64,000 nucleotides of DNA. Source: a virus. Positions 1 through 10,031 of this stretch are shown here, in pieces. The stretch is from IMG/VR virus record IMGVR_UViG_3300042869_000672, positions 123,680-187,679 of that record. One strand, written 5' to 3'. The stretch's first letter is position 1; every line of letters begins with the position of its first letter. Both the position numbers and the translations under genes were made by a program. The notes beneath the pieces are model-generated. The model was not told the origin of the DNA, searched no databases, and saw only the letters and a list, made by a program, of their open reading frames with translations.

Positions 1-2
1 CT

Positions 3-3000
3 TCTACTGCGTCTGCCACAGATGACATTCAGATTTTTGTTGAAAATGAATCACAAACAATTAGACCTTGGGACTTTGGTACAGATGCTATTGAGCGTAT
101 GCGTGTGGCTGCTCCACAGGCCATGTTGGATGCTGACTTTGAATATGGATTGCAACCAACCAAATGGCAAGCAATTGGCCTAATGAGAGGTTATCCATCT
201 CTTTTTGAAATTCCAGGCACAGATTTAACAGTGTCTGCGATGACAACCGATGCATCTGTGAACACAGGAAATTTTGGAAGTTCATTAATCACGGTTACCA
301 CTTCGGGTTCACATGGATTTAGTATTCAACAACCAATTACAGTAAAAGGATTAAATGCTGCTGTGAGTGGTTTTGCAAGAGCAGAAGGCAGTTTCTTGAT
401 CTACAGCGTTCCAAACTCAGTGACATTTACCTATTATGCATCAGCTCGAGTAGGATCATCAGATGGTCAGAGTTTGTTCACTTCGTTTGTTCAAATACGG
501 CAAGCAGGATTTTACACAGGAGCCTCAATAGGCCAGCCCACTTTCAGTGTGTTCAGTAATGGCTCTAACAACAGTATTACCAGCGTGTTTTCAACTCCTT
601 CCGGATCATTCAACATTGCATTTAATGGAACATCACCTACACCAGGATCTCCTATATCCGGCAGTCCAAATATTGCGGCAGCAACATCTGTATCTGGTGT
701 TGTTGGAGCATCTACAGTAACAGCCAATGCGAAATTTACCACCTTGATCACTGATACAGAACTATCACTGGTGGATTTAACTGGAGTTCAACAGGCCATG
801 GCCATTGACAACGGTTCAGGTAGCGCAATTTTTATTAACTCACTTTCTGGCAACTTGTTAAACTTGTCAGGGGCTTGCGGACAGGTCTACATAGGTGCCA
901 ATGCAACCAATACAGCAGTGAGTGGTACCAATATCAACGGTATTGGAACAAACGCACACTTTGATGTCAGCAGAAGTGGTACCAGCTACACAGTGACTGA
1001 TGCTCTTGACAGCTCATCAAACGGAGAAAATTACGCAGTAGGAGATTCTATAATAATTCTAGGATCAGTGCTAGGTGGCACAGATGGGGTCAATGACGTC
1101 ATCATCTCAGTTACTGCGGTTGACAGTGGTGGTGCCATAACTAATTTTAGTTTTGCAGGCACAGCTATATCAGGCGGTGCCACTTATAATAATCAAAATT
1201 CTTCTTCAACAACCAGTATAGCTGGTGGAGGAGCTCAATTATCAGTTGCACGAACAGGTGGCACTGGCGCTTATGCCATAGCTTTATCTGCCGGTGGAGC
1301 AGATTACCTAGCTGGCGACACAGTTACTTGGGCAGGTACACTGTTTGGAGGCACAAGTCCAGCCAATGACATTGTTATCCAAGTTGACGGTGTTACTGCA
1401 GGAGCCATAGTAGATTTCCAGATAGTGGGAACTCCTGTAGGAGCTTCTGGTGATGCATCTTATCCAGGTGAGACAGCTGCCAATATACCAGTATCTGGTA
1501 GCGGCGCAACATTTACAATTATACGCACTGATGGTGTATATTCTATAGTGAGTCCTATAGTTGTGCCCACAGGACTAGGATATGCTATCGGAAACAGAAT
1601 ACTGATTAGTGGAGCCAACCTTGACGGTGCAGCAGGTGTCAATGACTGTACTGTACAGGTAACCAACGTTAACGGCACAGGAGAAATACTCAGTGCTACA
1701 ACTACAGGAACTCCTTTTGCGGGTTCTCCTATTACCATTTACCCAACACTGAGTATCAGTGAAGCTACCACGGGTATCATTGGATCTGGAACAGTGTTGA
1801 ATGTGGGCGCCATTGCCACAGTGCAGGTTGACTTTGCCACAAATCATGGTCTAGTACCAGGCACAACTATTTTGACCAGCATTTCATCACTGCCTGCTCC
1901 TGATTTTACGGCCACAGCAAGAACGCTGCCATCGTCAGGATCTTGGAGCGGAGTTGCATTTGCTGGCAGTACATTTGTGGCCGTGTTACCAGCCACTCAA
2001 ACATCAGCAAGATCTATAGATGGCAGCAGTTGGGCCAGCGGAGGCAATCTGCCGTCGTCAGCCACGTGGACTTCAGTGGCTGCAGGTGTAGTTGCATCCA
2101 CTACCTATTTTGTTGCTGTGGCCAGCGGCGGCACTGCCGCAGCATATTCCACTAATGCAGGAGTTTCTTGGTCAGCGGCCACCTTGCCATCAAGTTCAAC
2201 TTGGTCCTCTGTGACCTACTACGGCGGATTTTTTGTAGCAGTAGCCAGTGGTGGTACTGCTGCCGCCTATTCTATAGATGGTGGTCAAACATGGGCAGCA
2301 GCAACCCTACCGTCCAGTGCCACTTGGACAGACGTAGCAGGTGGACTAATTGGATCTTCAACATATTTTGTTGCTATTTCCAGTGGCGGTACAGCAGCTG
2401 CCTATTCAGTGGACAACGGAGCCAGTTGGCTGGCCACAGGAGCATTACCTGCCAGTACCACTTGGTCATCGATCGCCTACGGCAACAGTAGATTTTTTGC
2501 AGTTGCTACAGGAGGAACCATTGGAGCATTTAGCACCAACGGAAACACATGGACAGCTTCTGTGTTACCTGCATCCGCAAATTGGAACAGTGTGACATTT
2601 GGCGATGACTCGTTTGTTGCAGTTGCCAGCGGCAGCACATCCGCACTGACCAGCTTCACTGGTGAAACTGGCAGTTTTACATCACAAGTAACAACCTCTG
2701 CTGCTACCTGGGAAGAAATTGCATTTGGATCTTACACAGGACTTGGTAAGTTTGCGGTTGTTGGCAACAGTAACAGTGCCATGGACATTGTGTTGACCAG
2801 CGCCAACCACCAAATTGCCACAGGACCACACGTGGTCACTCAAGTTCCCAGTCTAACCAGTATTAGATATCCTGCAAGAACCACAGGAGCAATCAATACC
2901 TCCGTGGCTGGCCTTACTGGATTTGTTTATGCAAGACCGGACAGTTTCTTTACTCATAGACCATTTGATGGTGGAGTGCAACTAGGAACCGGCGGCCCCA

Positions 3001-5690
3001 GTCACGGTGCGCAAGCCATACGTCAGAGCAAGAAATACATTCGTTACCAATCTGGTAAAGGCATGATGTATACCACAGGTGGCCTATTTGCACCTAGTTA
3101 CAATTTATCATCAGCCACTGCGGTTTCTCCTGAAGTAAACAGTTTTATCACATTTACCTGTGATGATACAGATCACGGATTGCAACCTGGAGCTGAAATC
3201 GAAATAATTGGCTGTGTATCATTTGAATACAATGGCGACTATGTGGTAGAAAGTATTGTTGATGCTAGAAGTTTTAGAGTGAGATCCAACGCTTATCTGT
3301 CAACTCTGTCTGCACAGTTGGGCACCGACTGCAAGGTTTTGTTGAAACGCTGGGCAGGCGCCACTGTGCGCATAGGTGCATTTGACGAACAAAATGGTAT
3401 ATTTTATCAATATGATGGTCAAGAAATGGCAGTGGTTAGACGAAGCAGTACTAACCAGCTCAGCGGTACATCCAGCATCACAGTGGACAGTAATCTAGTC
3501 ACCGGCAGCGGCACACGTTTTCAAGATCAGTTGAAAGTGGGGGACAAAATAGTTATAAGAGGTATGAGTCATATCGTATCAGGTATCACCAGCCAAACTT
3601 CTATGACAATGACTCCAGATTGGCGAGGCGCCAATTCAGTCACAGGCGCTAGAATATGTATCACAGAAGAATTGTATATTCCACAAAGTGATTGGAACGT
3701 TGATACTCTTGACGGTAACGGGCCTAGTGGATACACCCTGCTGCCATGGCGCATGCAGATGTTGGGCATGCAGTATACCTGGTATGCTGCCGGATTCATT
3801 GAGTTCATGATGCGTGGAGCAGACGGTAAATTTGTATTCCTACACAGAATTAGAAATTCCAATACCAATACAGAAGCTTATATGCGTACAGCCAACTTGC
3901 CTGTGCGATATGAAGTTGAAAACAGATCAGCAGTGAATAAACTGGCACTGGCTCTTGGCAGTGGAGACAATAGTCTCACACTTACAGATGCCTATAGATT
4001 TCCAAGTACTGGAATCTTGTACATCGGCAACGAATTGATCAGCTACTCTGGAAAATCAGGAAGAACACTCACAGGATTGTCCAGAGCTGCATCATTTACT
4101 GCATTCACTGCAGGACAAAATAGAACTTTCACAGCTGGTGTTACAGCATCACATGCTGCGGGAGCAGGAGTTTCATTGATCAGCTGCACCTGTAGCCCCA
4201 CAATCAGTCACTGGGGATCAGCACTATTAACAGACGGTTTGTTTGATTCTGACAGGGGATATTTGTTTAACTATGCGGTAACCGGATTGTCAGTAACTAC
4301 AACAAGACAAACTGCTTTTATGTTGAGATTGGCTCCGAGCGTGTCAAACGCCATTGTTGGCGACCTCGGTGAACGAGATCTACTAAACAGAGCGCAGTTG
4401 TTGTTGAACGCTATCACATTAACAGCAGACACAGGAAGCGGTGCAATCGTTGTTGAAGGAGTTTTGAATCCTAGAAACTATCCTGCTAGTCCCAGCAATG
4501 TGACTTTCACGGGCTTGTCAAGTGCTGCCGCTGGCGGACAGCCAAGTTTTGCTCAGGTGGCACTGGGAGGATCTATCAACTGGGGTGGTGTACCTAGCTC
4601 AACAACCACTGCCACGGTGCAGGGAGCATTGACCACCACTATCACAGCTAGAGGTTTTGCCACAGTCACACAGACCGTGACTGCTATAGCACTGCCTACC
4701 GGCATAGATATTTCAGGACTTGCAGTCAGCAGTGCTAGAACTGATTTTTATATTTTAAACAGTGCTTACGATTTGATCACAGCAACTCCTTTGAGAGTTG
4801 GTGATGGTGTTTTCCTAACTAGTAGAGTAACCGGCGGACAGACCATTGCCAGTATAACCAGAGCCTATCTAGGCACTGCCTATACAAGAATTGTAATGAC
4901 AGCGGTGGCCAATTCCAGCAGTCCTGTAAATACCAATCAAACCATAACCATAACCAACAGTATTTCTGTTAGCTATTCTAGGGCGTTTTTGGCGGGAAGA
5001 ACAGATTTCTTGATAACAAATACCGATGCAACCACTTCTAATGTGACGGCAGGCGACTCACTGAGTGCTACAACATATGTGATCGGCGGCCAAACTGCAA
5101 GTAGTGTGACTTCATCCTATGCCACAGTGGCTGGTGTAGCTTATACAAGAATCATAATGAACACCGCTGCCAACGCCTCTATTGGTGCTAACACCAACGT
5201 GTCAACCACAGTCACTGCTTCAGGCACCACAGCATCATATTCAGGCACAAACTTTTTGTTCTTTACCAACGCTACCTGGAATTCATCTGGTGCTAGTGTG
5301 AGCACACGAGTGGCCACATCATTTACTCAATTTTCAGCGGGAACATCTGTATCTGCTGTGGCTACACGTAGACTGGGTGCTACCACAGTGGTTAGAGCTT
5401 CGTTCACACAGAACTTGAACACTGCTGTGGCAGCAGCAGCCACAGTGACATTCCAGTTTGGAGATCCGCAGTTTGCGCTGCCAGGTGAACAGGTGTTTTC
5501 ATTCGTGGCAAATCCAGGTAATACCACAAGTTTAGATTTATTAGAATTGAAAGAGTTGACCACAACAGCAATTGGTGGACGAGGTGCGTTCCCCAATGGA
5601 CCAGATGTGCTGGCCATCAATGTCTATAAGGTATCGGGTACAGCAACTCCTGCTTCAATTATTCTGCGTTGGGGTGAAGCTCAGGCATAA
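3..5690 (+). CDS. Giant tail fibre/adhesin-like structural protein, 5' partial
   Basis: The frame is open from the left edge (the first in-frame ATG at 99 sits inside a continuous reading frame), so the N terminus lies upstream; at least 1,895 residues are visible. It is Ser/Thr/Gly/Ala-rich with almost no Cys, typical of phage fibres. Three modules around 1020-1740 share a pattern of Y-x-x-G-D, a GG turn, N-D, I-x-V. Around 1917-2660 six units of about 40 residues carry Asp-box-like motifs (S-x-D-x-G-x-T/S-W), suggesting a six-bladed propeller. Two further related segments lie near 4720-5270. The probable role is receptor binding or a distal tail fibre; the exact T4 counterpart is not recognised. 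The end overlaps the convergent gene at 5659. Confidence 0.8.
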   Translation, partial: STASATDDIQIFVENESQTIRPWDFGTDAIERMRVAAPQAMLDADFEYGLQPTKWQAIGLMRGYPSLFEIPGTDLTVSAMTTDASVNTGNFGSSLITVTTSGSHGFSIQQPITVKGLNAAVSGFARAEGSFLIYSVPNSVTFTYYASARVGSSDGQSLFTSFVQIRQAGFYTGASIGQPTFSVFSNGSNNSITSVFSTPSGSFNIAFNGTSPTPGSPISGSPNIAAATSVSGVVGASTVTANAKFTTLITDTELSLVDLTGVQQAMAIDNGSGSAIFINSLSGNLLNLSGACGQVYIGANATNTAVSGTNINGIGTNAHFDVSRSGTSYTVTDALDSSSNGENYAVGDSIIILGSVLGGTDGVNDVIISVTAVDSGGAITNFSFAGTAISGGATYNNQNSSSTTSIAGGGAQLSVARTGGTGAYAIALSAGGADYLAGDTVTWAGTLFGGTSPANDIVIQVDGVTAGAIVDFQIVGTPVGASGDASYPGETAANIPVSGSGATFTIIRTDGVYSIVSPIVVPTGLGYAIGNRILISGANLDGAAGVNDCTVQVTNVNGTGEILSATTTGTPFAGSPITIYPTLSISEATTGIIGSGTVLNVGAIATVQVDFATNHGLVPGTTILTSISSLPAPDFTATARTLPSSGSWSGVAFAGSTFVAVLPATQTSARSIDGSSWASGGNLPSSATWTSVAAGVVASTTYFVAVASGGTAAAYSTNAGVSWSAATLPSSSTWSSVTYYGGFFVAVASGGTAAAYSIDGGQTWAAATLPSSATWTDVAGGLIGSSTYFVAISSGGTAAAYSVDNGASWLATGALPASTTWSSIAYGNSRFFAVATGGTIGAFSTNGNTWTASVLPASANWNSVTFGDDSFVAVASGSTSALTSFTGETGSFTSQVTTSAATWEEIAFGSYTGLGKFAVVGNSNSAMDIVLTSANHQIATGPHVVTQVPSLTSIRYPARTTGAINTSVAGLTGFVYARPDSFFTHRPFDGGVQLGTGGPSHGAQAIRQSKKYIRYQSGKGMMYTTGGLFAPSYNLSSATAVSPEVNSFITFTCDDTDHGLQPGAEIEIIGCVSFEYNGDYVVESIVDARSFRVRSNAYLSTLSAQLGTDCKVLLKRWAGATVRIGAFDEQNGIFYQYDGQEMAVVRRSSTNQLSGTSSITVDSNLVTGSGTRFQDQLKVGDKIVIRGMSHIVSGITSQTSMTMTPDWRGANSVTGARICITEELYIPQSDWNVDTLDGNGPSGYTLLPWRMQMLGMQYTWYAAGFIEFMMRGADGKFVFLHRIRNSNTNTEAYMRTANLPVRYEVENRSAVNKLALALGSGDNSLTLTDAYRFPSTGILYIGNELISYSGKSGRTLTGLSRAASFTAFTAGQNRTFTAGVTASHAAGAGVSLISCTCSPTISHWGSALLTDGLFDSDRGYLFNYAVTGLSVTTTRQTAFMLRLAPSVSNAIVGDLGERDLLNRAQLLLNAITLTADTGSGAIVVEGVLNPRNYPASPSNVTFTGLSSAAAGGQPSFAQVALGGSINWGGVPSSTTTATVQGALTTTITARGFATVTQTVTAIALPTGIDISGLAVSSARTDFYILNSAYDLITATPLRVGDGVFLTSRVTGGQTIASITRAYLGTAYTRIVMTAVANSSSPVNTNQTITITNSISVSYSRAFLAGRTDFLITNTDATTSNVTAGDSLSATTYVIGGQTASSVTSSYATVAGVAYTRIIMNTAANASIGANTNVSTTVTASGTTASYSGTNFLFFTNATWNSSGASVSTRVATSFTQFSAGTSVSAVATRRLGATTVVRASFTQNLNTAVAAAATVTFQFGDPQFALPGEQVFSFVANPGNTTSLDLLELKELTTTAIGGRGAFPNGPDVLAINVYKVSGTATPASIILRWGEAQA

Positions 5691-5961
5691 TTGGCGTTGA
5701 TCGATAGTTGGCAAGTTTCTGTTCTAACTGAGATTTGATTTTTATCAATTCTTGTCTTAGTTCAGAAACTTCAGAATTTATTTTGCCGTTAATGAACATC
5801 TGTTCATGGCATCGATCAATGTAGATCACTGTGTTCTTGAACTCTGCAAGCAGCTTGTTCAACTCATCTTGTTTTTCAGTATCCGAAATGTCCGTGATCT
5901 TTTTTTGAAAATTAGAATAATCTTCTTTGAAACGTTGACTATTTTGTATTTTTAGCATCAT
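5659..5961 (-). CDS. Small coiled-coil-like hypothetical protein
   Basis: 100 residues rich in Lys, Glu, Gln, Ile and Leu, with heptad-like spacing in the middle (residues 15-85), suggesting a helical or coiled-coil protein. It lies downstream of and overlaps by 23 nt the Nudix-like gene, and its 3' end overlaps the convergent fibre gene by 32 nt. The position at the end of the gp14-gp15 operon suggests a virion or assembly accessory role, but no family is recognised. Two adjacent ATGs (5961 and 5958) are possible starts. Confidence 0.6.
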   Translation of the reverse strand: MMLKIQNSQRFKEDYSNFQKKITDISDTEKQDELNKLLAEFKNTVIYIDRCHEQMFINGKINSEVSELRQELIKIKSQLEQKLANYRSTPIMPELHPNAE

Positions 5962-6331
5962 TTTCTAGTACCAGTATAGTGTCAATTTTAGCTCTAATCA
6001 GCTGATTGTTCAATGTGGTCTTTAATCCACCATGTAGATTCTTAGGAAGACAATCCACGTTTGCCCAACAGATTGTGTCACTTGCATCCGTTAAGAATTC
6101 TAGATCAGTTAGACACACATATGTACCGTATTCAAATCCTCGATCTTCAGAAAGATACAGTTCAATAGGCAGTATCCTACCAACAGCATATCTAGACATC
6201 AGCTGCTCAGCATCTTCCAGCAATGTTGAATTTCTAGGAAATGTAGGCACAGTCCATTTTTGATCTTCAAGAATCAATAGAATTCTGCTAGTGTTTTTGG
6301 CAAGGAAAAGCAGTCCGGCACGTTGTTGCAT
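5939..6331 (-). CDS. Nudix-like domain protein
   Basis: 130 residues. The N terminus (G-L-L-F-L-A-K, then L-I-L-E-D and a W-x-V-P stretch followed by E-D-A-E-Q-L) follows the layout of Nudix hydrolases. The catalytic Nudix box (G-x5-E-x7-R-E-x-x-E-E) is degenerate, so hydrolase activity is doubtful. It follows gp15 with an 8-nt gap and overlaps the next gene. Small Nudix-like proteins occur beside tail genes in T4-like phages. Fold assignment is moderate; function is unknown. Confidence 0.6.
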   Translation of the reverse strand: MQQRAGLLFLAKNTSRILLILEDQKWTVPTFPRNSTLLEDAEQLMSRYAVGRILPIELYLSEDRGFEYGTYVCLTDLEFLTDASDTICWANVDCLPKNLHGGLKTTLNNQLIRAKIDTILVLENDAKNTK

Positions 6332-6338
6332 CTTGTAC

Positions 6339-7979
6339 TTATACAGGATCTAGATCAAACCTCCAGTATCCTGATGCATACTCTCCTTCGAAACTCTTCA
6401 TCCATTGACCATCACTGCCCCAACGATACTGTACCCCAGTTTTTAAATTTTGGAACAGTAGACTGATCTTGTCAAATTTATCATTGTTTTCTGGAATATC
6501 AGTGTTTTCAATCTGAGTAATATTGGCATTGGCCTTGTAGGCAACTCCATCATAGATCACAATCTGATTCACGGTATAGGCTACAAGAGCCGCAGTAGAA
6601 GGGCTAGGAGTAGATACCATCCATTCTGGCATAAGGTTAACCCAAGCTGCACCGCTCCATTCAATGATAGAATTGGCTATAATTACAGGATCGCTACCGT
6701 TGAGATTTTTCCAACCATCCGGACCATCGTAGTTGAATGTGGGATTGAATGGAGGTGTATCGACCTGTGTGCCCACGTTTGAACTGTTGTTAACGTCTTC
6801 TAACACCAAATATCGTGTGCCTGCTACCAATGGTTGGTCCGCAGTTTCTTTGTTGGGACGTTTGGGATTAAACTTGTAGGGATCTACTATGGCATCTATA
6901 GTGGTTCTACCACTGGGGTACACTGAACTCACTACTACTGTATTGGAAGGCTTGTCCTCTAGATTGACCAGCAGTAGAGTGGGGTCAATCTCGTTGACCA
7001 CAAACGTGCCGCCCAGTTCATTACCATCTGCCTGTAAGAAAAATATTTTGCTGATACCATTGATATAACCACCATACAGCGCAATAATGGCATTCCAATC
7101 AATTGGATCACCGGTTTTTGTTGGTGGCTCAAGTCCGTTAGCCAGCAAGGCTTCATTTGGCGCCACGATGGATACATCATAATCATTGGCTTGATTGTTG
7201 TTGCTTTTCAACAGTAAAATTCTAAAATTGGCCTGTGTGTTAGGAGTGCGAACGAGACTGGGTGATCCTGCATAGATCAAATCATCCAACGACAGAATAT
7301 CACCAGTATCACCAAACACATTTGCAACGATATTTCTCACCACGCCCAACTTCTTAACCTTGGTAGGCGGACTGATATAGATAGGCATTTTAAATTCTAT
7401 GCTGCAAATGTCTATGTCACTGTCTGCGCCTTGAGGGATAGTACGTGAACTAAAGTTCAATGTGGCTAGATCGATCACACTTAGACTGGTCCAGTCAATG
7501 TAGTTGTCTGTGGTTTGTATTTCCAAGCTGGGATTGAACAGCACCAAAATCTGTTCCATTAGTTGTAGCTTTTGATCAGTGTTTGAAGTCCATATATCCG
7601 CTTTCATTGACAGTTTGAAAGGAGTAGGCATGAGTCTTTCCACTGTGTACCCTGCTCCTTGATAATTTTTATAGTTAATTTCACCGTCAACACTGTCATA
7701 GGCACGTTCACTGATGTTGAGCTTGCTGACAAAACTAGCATCAGCCAGCCTAGAAGTGTCTAACTCAAGTCCTGAAATATAACAGGCAATTTTTGGCACT
7801 GTGGACATCTTGTTTTCGCTGTTGTCTTTAATTATACTGGCCACTTGTCTAGTAAGATCGCCATACATCACAGGCACATGGCGCAGAGTGTCGTCACCAG
7901 CCTTGTATTTAAATCCTATGAACACACGCATGAACTGTGTGACATATCGTCTTATCTGCCCGTCATAAAAATAGTCCAT
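6339..7979 (-). CDS. 15: Tail sheath stabiliser/completion protein (gp15), enlarged
   Basis: The first 230 residues match T4-like gp15: an N terminus beginning M-D-Y-F-Y, a V-P-V-M-Y-G-D motif, N-S-E-N, D-I-W-T-S-N and a terminal I-S-P-P-x-K-V-K-K. gp15 forms the ring that caps the sheath at the neck and joins the head and tail pathways. T4 gp15 is about 270 residues; this one is 546. The extra C-terminal half is rich in short Trp-containing repeats (such as W-S-G-A-A-W and W-G-S-D-G-Q-W) like those in the gp18 insert. The start overlaps the gp14 stop (TAATG), suggesting translational coupling. Confidence 0.88.
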   Translation of the reverse strand: MDYFYDGQIRRYVTQFMRVFIGFKYKAGDDTLRHVPVMYGDLTRQVASIIKDNSENKMSTVPKIACYISGLELDTSRLADASFVSKLNISERAYDSVDGEINYKNYQGAGYTVERLMPTPFKLSMKADIWTSNTDQKLQLMEQILVLFNPSLEIQTTDNYIDWTSLSVIDLATLNFSSRTIPQGADSDIDICSIEFKMPIYISPPTKVKKLGVVRNIVANVFGDTGDILSLDDLIYAGSPSLVRTPNTQANFRILLLKSNNNQANDYDVSIVAPNEALLANGLEPPTKTGDPIDWNAIIALYGGYINGISKIFFLQADGNELGGTFVVNEIDPTLLLVNLEDKPSNTVVVSSVYPSGRTTIDAIVDPYKFNPKRPNKETADQPLVAGTRYLVLEDVNNSSNVGTQVDTPPFNPTFNYDGPDGWKNLNGSDPVIIANSIIEWSGAAWVNLMPEWMVSTPSPSTAALVAYTVNQIVIYDGVAYKANANITQIENTDIPENNDKFDKISLLFQNLKTGVQYRWGSDGQWMKSFEGEYASGYWRFDLDPV

Positions 7980-9244
7980 TACTCGTCCGCCTTGGGTCTA
8001 AGAGCCTTGCTGAGGCTTTGTTTTTCTTTGATTGTTTTACCGTTCAACACAGCCTCTGCATTGTTATTGATAAAACTGGTTTTGTGTGTGAGTCGCACAT
8101 CCTTGTCAAGGAACACATCATTAGGAGACCCACCCGCTGCCACATCTTCGGCGCCCATGTTGCTCATGGTCATTCTAGTGACATCTTCTACTTTTACCCA
8201 ACGTGTGCCGTTGTATCGAAATAGACGCTTGGGTAAAAAATCGTTGCGTAGACAAAATTGACCGACGCTTGGCTGCAGAGGAAAACTAATGCCAGCTGAA
8301 AATGGAGCGCCGTTGGGAGGTACACCATCTCCGTCGCCAGTTCCTGGGCCATCATATTCCGGACTTTGATATATGGTGCTGGCTGTGTTGCCAACATATA
8401 TTGGATCGTTATTTTGGTCGAACAACGGATTGCCTTCGGCATCGGTGGCCTGTGTTTGGAAACTGGCCAATGACGTGGTCAAAGATGCATCAACTAATTC
8501 TACCTTACCGTCTGAATCTTTCTGAATCATGTAATGGCGAGTCGTATCGTAGCCACTCTTGGGCGCATCAGATTCTGCTTGATTCAGCACTGCCTGAGTG
8601 ATCTGCATTTCCTTTTCATAGGTGCTCATGATATCACGCAGTGATTGATCGCTACCTTCTCCAGCTGCTCCATCTAGAATTTCTTTGAATTCTTGACTGT
8701 CTACCAACGGCTTGCACTTGGCACGATATAAATGCGGGTACCAAGTCACAGAAAATCCTTCGGCTGCTCGGTTAACTTCTTCTACCACAAAGAAACGCTT
8801 CAAGGCAAATTGAAAATCATTCAGCGCATACTCGTCTTTGAGATGCGGAAGTTCTATAACATCGCCGGATATTATTTTTCTACCTAGTTTCTCCACAGTG
8901 TCATTGATATGAAATGTAATAAAAATTGTGTCATTTTGTAGGAATAAACCAAATTGACTGAGGTTGAAATCTATGTCCTGCAGACTATATACCCCTCGCA
9001 ATTGATAAATGTCAGTGTCGTATTTACGATCTCTATTTTCTAAAAATAACAGATCCTGTATGTTACTGACACTGTTGCCTACATAATTAGGTGTAGTATC
9101 TGTGGTTTCTGTACTGCTTCCAGGGCCGATGTACTTGTGAACCAGCACGTCGGTGCCGCCCACTTGAAACATTTCCCAGGCAGTTTTATCAATGAATTTA
9201 TAATCGTTGCCTTTTTCGGGCCGATATAGTGAGAGTCTTGGCAT
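7979..9244 (-). CDS. 14: Neck protein gp14-like, enlarged
   Basis: Paired with gp15 and divergent from gp13, as expected for the T4 neck gene set. The N terminus (M-P-R-L-S-L-Y-R-P-E-K) and the central D-I-D-F-N-L-S and V-E-E-V-N-R-A-A-E-G-F-S stretches fit cyanophage-type gp14. At 421 residues it is much longer than T4 gp14 (256). The extra part contains a module ending L-F-R-Y-N-G-T-R-W-V, similar to repeats in gp18. The ATG at 9244 is preferred over 9250 or 9295: the latter two would place the start at or beyond the late promoter at 9252-9263. gp14 acts with gp13 to close the packaged head. Confidence 0.78.
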   Translation of the reverse strand: MPRLSLYRPEKGNDYKFIDKTAWEMFQVGGTDVLVHKYIGPGSSTETTDTTPNYVGNSVSNIQDLLFLENRDRKYDTDIYQLRGVYSLQDIDFNLSQFGLFLQNDTIFITFHINDTVEKLGRKIISGDVIELPHLKDEYALNDFQFALKRFFVVEEVNRAAEGFSVTWYPHLYRAKCKPLVDSQEFKEILDGAAGEGSDQSLRDIMSTYEKEMQITQAVLNQAESDAPKSGYDTTRHYMIQKDSDGKVELVDASLTTSLASFQTQATDAEGNPLFDQNNDPIYVGNTASTIYQSPEYDGPGTGDGDGVPPNGAPFSAGISFPLQPSVGQFCLRNDFLPKRLFRYNGTRWVKVEDVTRMTMSNMGAEDVAAGGSPNDVFLDKDVRLTHKTSFINNNAEAVLNGKTIKEKQSLSKALRPKADE

Positions 9245-9251
9245 AGTCATA

Positions 9252-9263
9252 TATTTATAAATA
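9252..9263. promoter_or_regulatory. Bidirectional palindromic late promoter
   Basis: TATTTATAAATA is a perfect 12-bp palindrome that places TATAAATA, the T4 late -10 consensus, on both strands. On the plus strand it ends 5 nt before the gp13 ATG. On the minus strand it ends 7 nt before the gp14 ATG at 9244. Confidence 0.8.
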
Positions 9264-9268
9264 ACAGT

Positions 9269-10027
9269 ATGAGCCAAATTGATCAATCCAAACAAGGTGT
9301 TTACGACTACTGCAAAGCTATGCTGGGCGACGGCATGATCGATGTAGAACTAGACCCTATACATTATGAAACTGCCCTAAGTCGCAGTTTGGGCGTTTTC
9401 CGCCAACGTTCAGATAATGCTGTAGAAGAAAGTTATATGTTTTTGACATTACAAGAAAATCAAAATGACTATATTCTACCCAAAGAAGTGCAACAGGTTC
9501 GACAAATCTTTCGCCGGAGCATTGGATCACGCACCGGCAACGGATCAGGCGGTACAGTATTTGAACCGTTTAACTTGGCTTACACAAACACCTATTTGTT
9601 AAGTTCTACTAACATGGGTGGCTTGCTAACCTATGAATTGTTTAGTCAGTATCAAGAACTAGTAGGTAAAATGTTCGGATCGTTTATTAATTTTAATTGG
9701 CATCCACAAAGTCGCAAGTTAACTATTCTACAACGTCCTCGTGGATTTGAAGAAATTATGATTCAGGTGTATAATACCAAACCAGATTTTGCTATCATTG
9801 ACGATACTTATGCAGGACAGTGGATCAAAGATTACACATTAGCTAACTGTAAAATGATGCTAGGTCAGGCACGTGAAAAGTTTGCTCAAATTGCAGGACC
9901 TGGAGGTGGATCAAGCCTTAACGGTGCAGCAATGAAATCAGAAGCCACTGCTGATCTAGAAAGACTAACCAAAGAACTAGAAACTCTAGTATCTGGCGGA
10001 TCTGGGTACACATTTATCATAGGCTAA
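9269..10027 (+). CDS. 13: Neck protein gp13
   Basis: 252 residues (T4 gp13 is 309). The N terminus with a Q-G-V-Y-D-Y-C-K-x-M-L-G-D-G motif followed by V-E-L-D-P-x-H-Y-E-x-A-L matches gp13 of T4-like marine phages, as does the Y-I-L-P-K-E-V-Q-Q-V stretch. gp13 binds the portal vertex after packaging and with gp14 forms the neck. The ATG has no Shine-Dalgarno site and lies 5 nt after a TATAAATA late element, so a leaderless transcript is predicted. Unusually, gp13 and gp14 are divergently transcribed here. Confidence 0.9.
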   Translation: MSQIDQSKQGVYDYCKAMLGDGMIDVELDPIHYETALSRSLGVFRQRSDNAVEESYMFLTLQENQNDYILPKEVQQVRQIFRRSIGSRTGNGSGGTVFEPFNLAYTNTYLLSSTNMGGLLTYELFSQYQELVGKMFGSFINFNWHPQSRKLTILQRPRGFEEIMIQVYNTKPDFAIIDDTYAGQWIKDYTLANCKMMLGQAREKFAQIAGPGGGSSLNGAAMKSEATADLERLTKELETLVSGGSGYTFIIG

Positions 10028-10031
10028 TGTC

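Noticed and set aside
1460-2659. Several antisense frames inside the fibre gene
   Set aside because: Shadows created by biased codon use in a repetitive Ser/Thr/Ala-rich gene.
5939-6263. Plus-strand frame at 6006-6263 opposite the Nudix-like gene
   Set aside because: Antisense to a better-supported gene with operon context, and composition is not protein-like.
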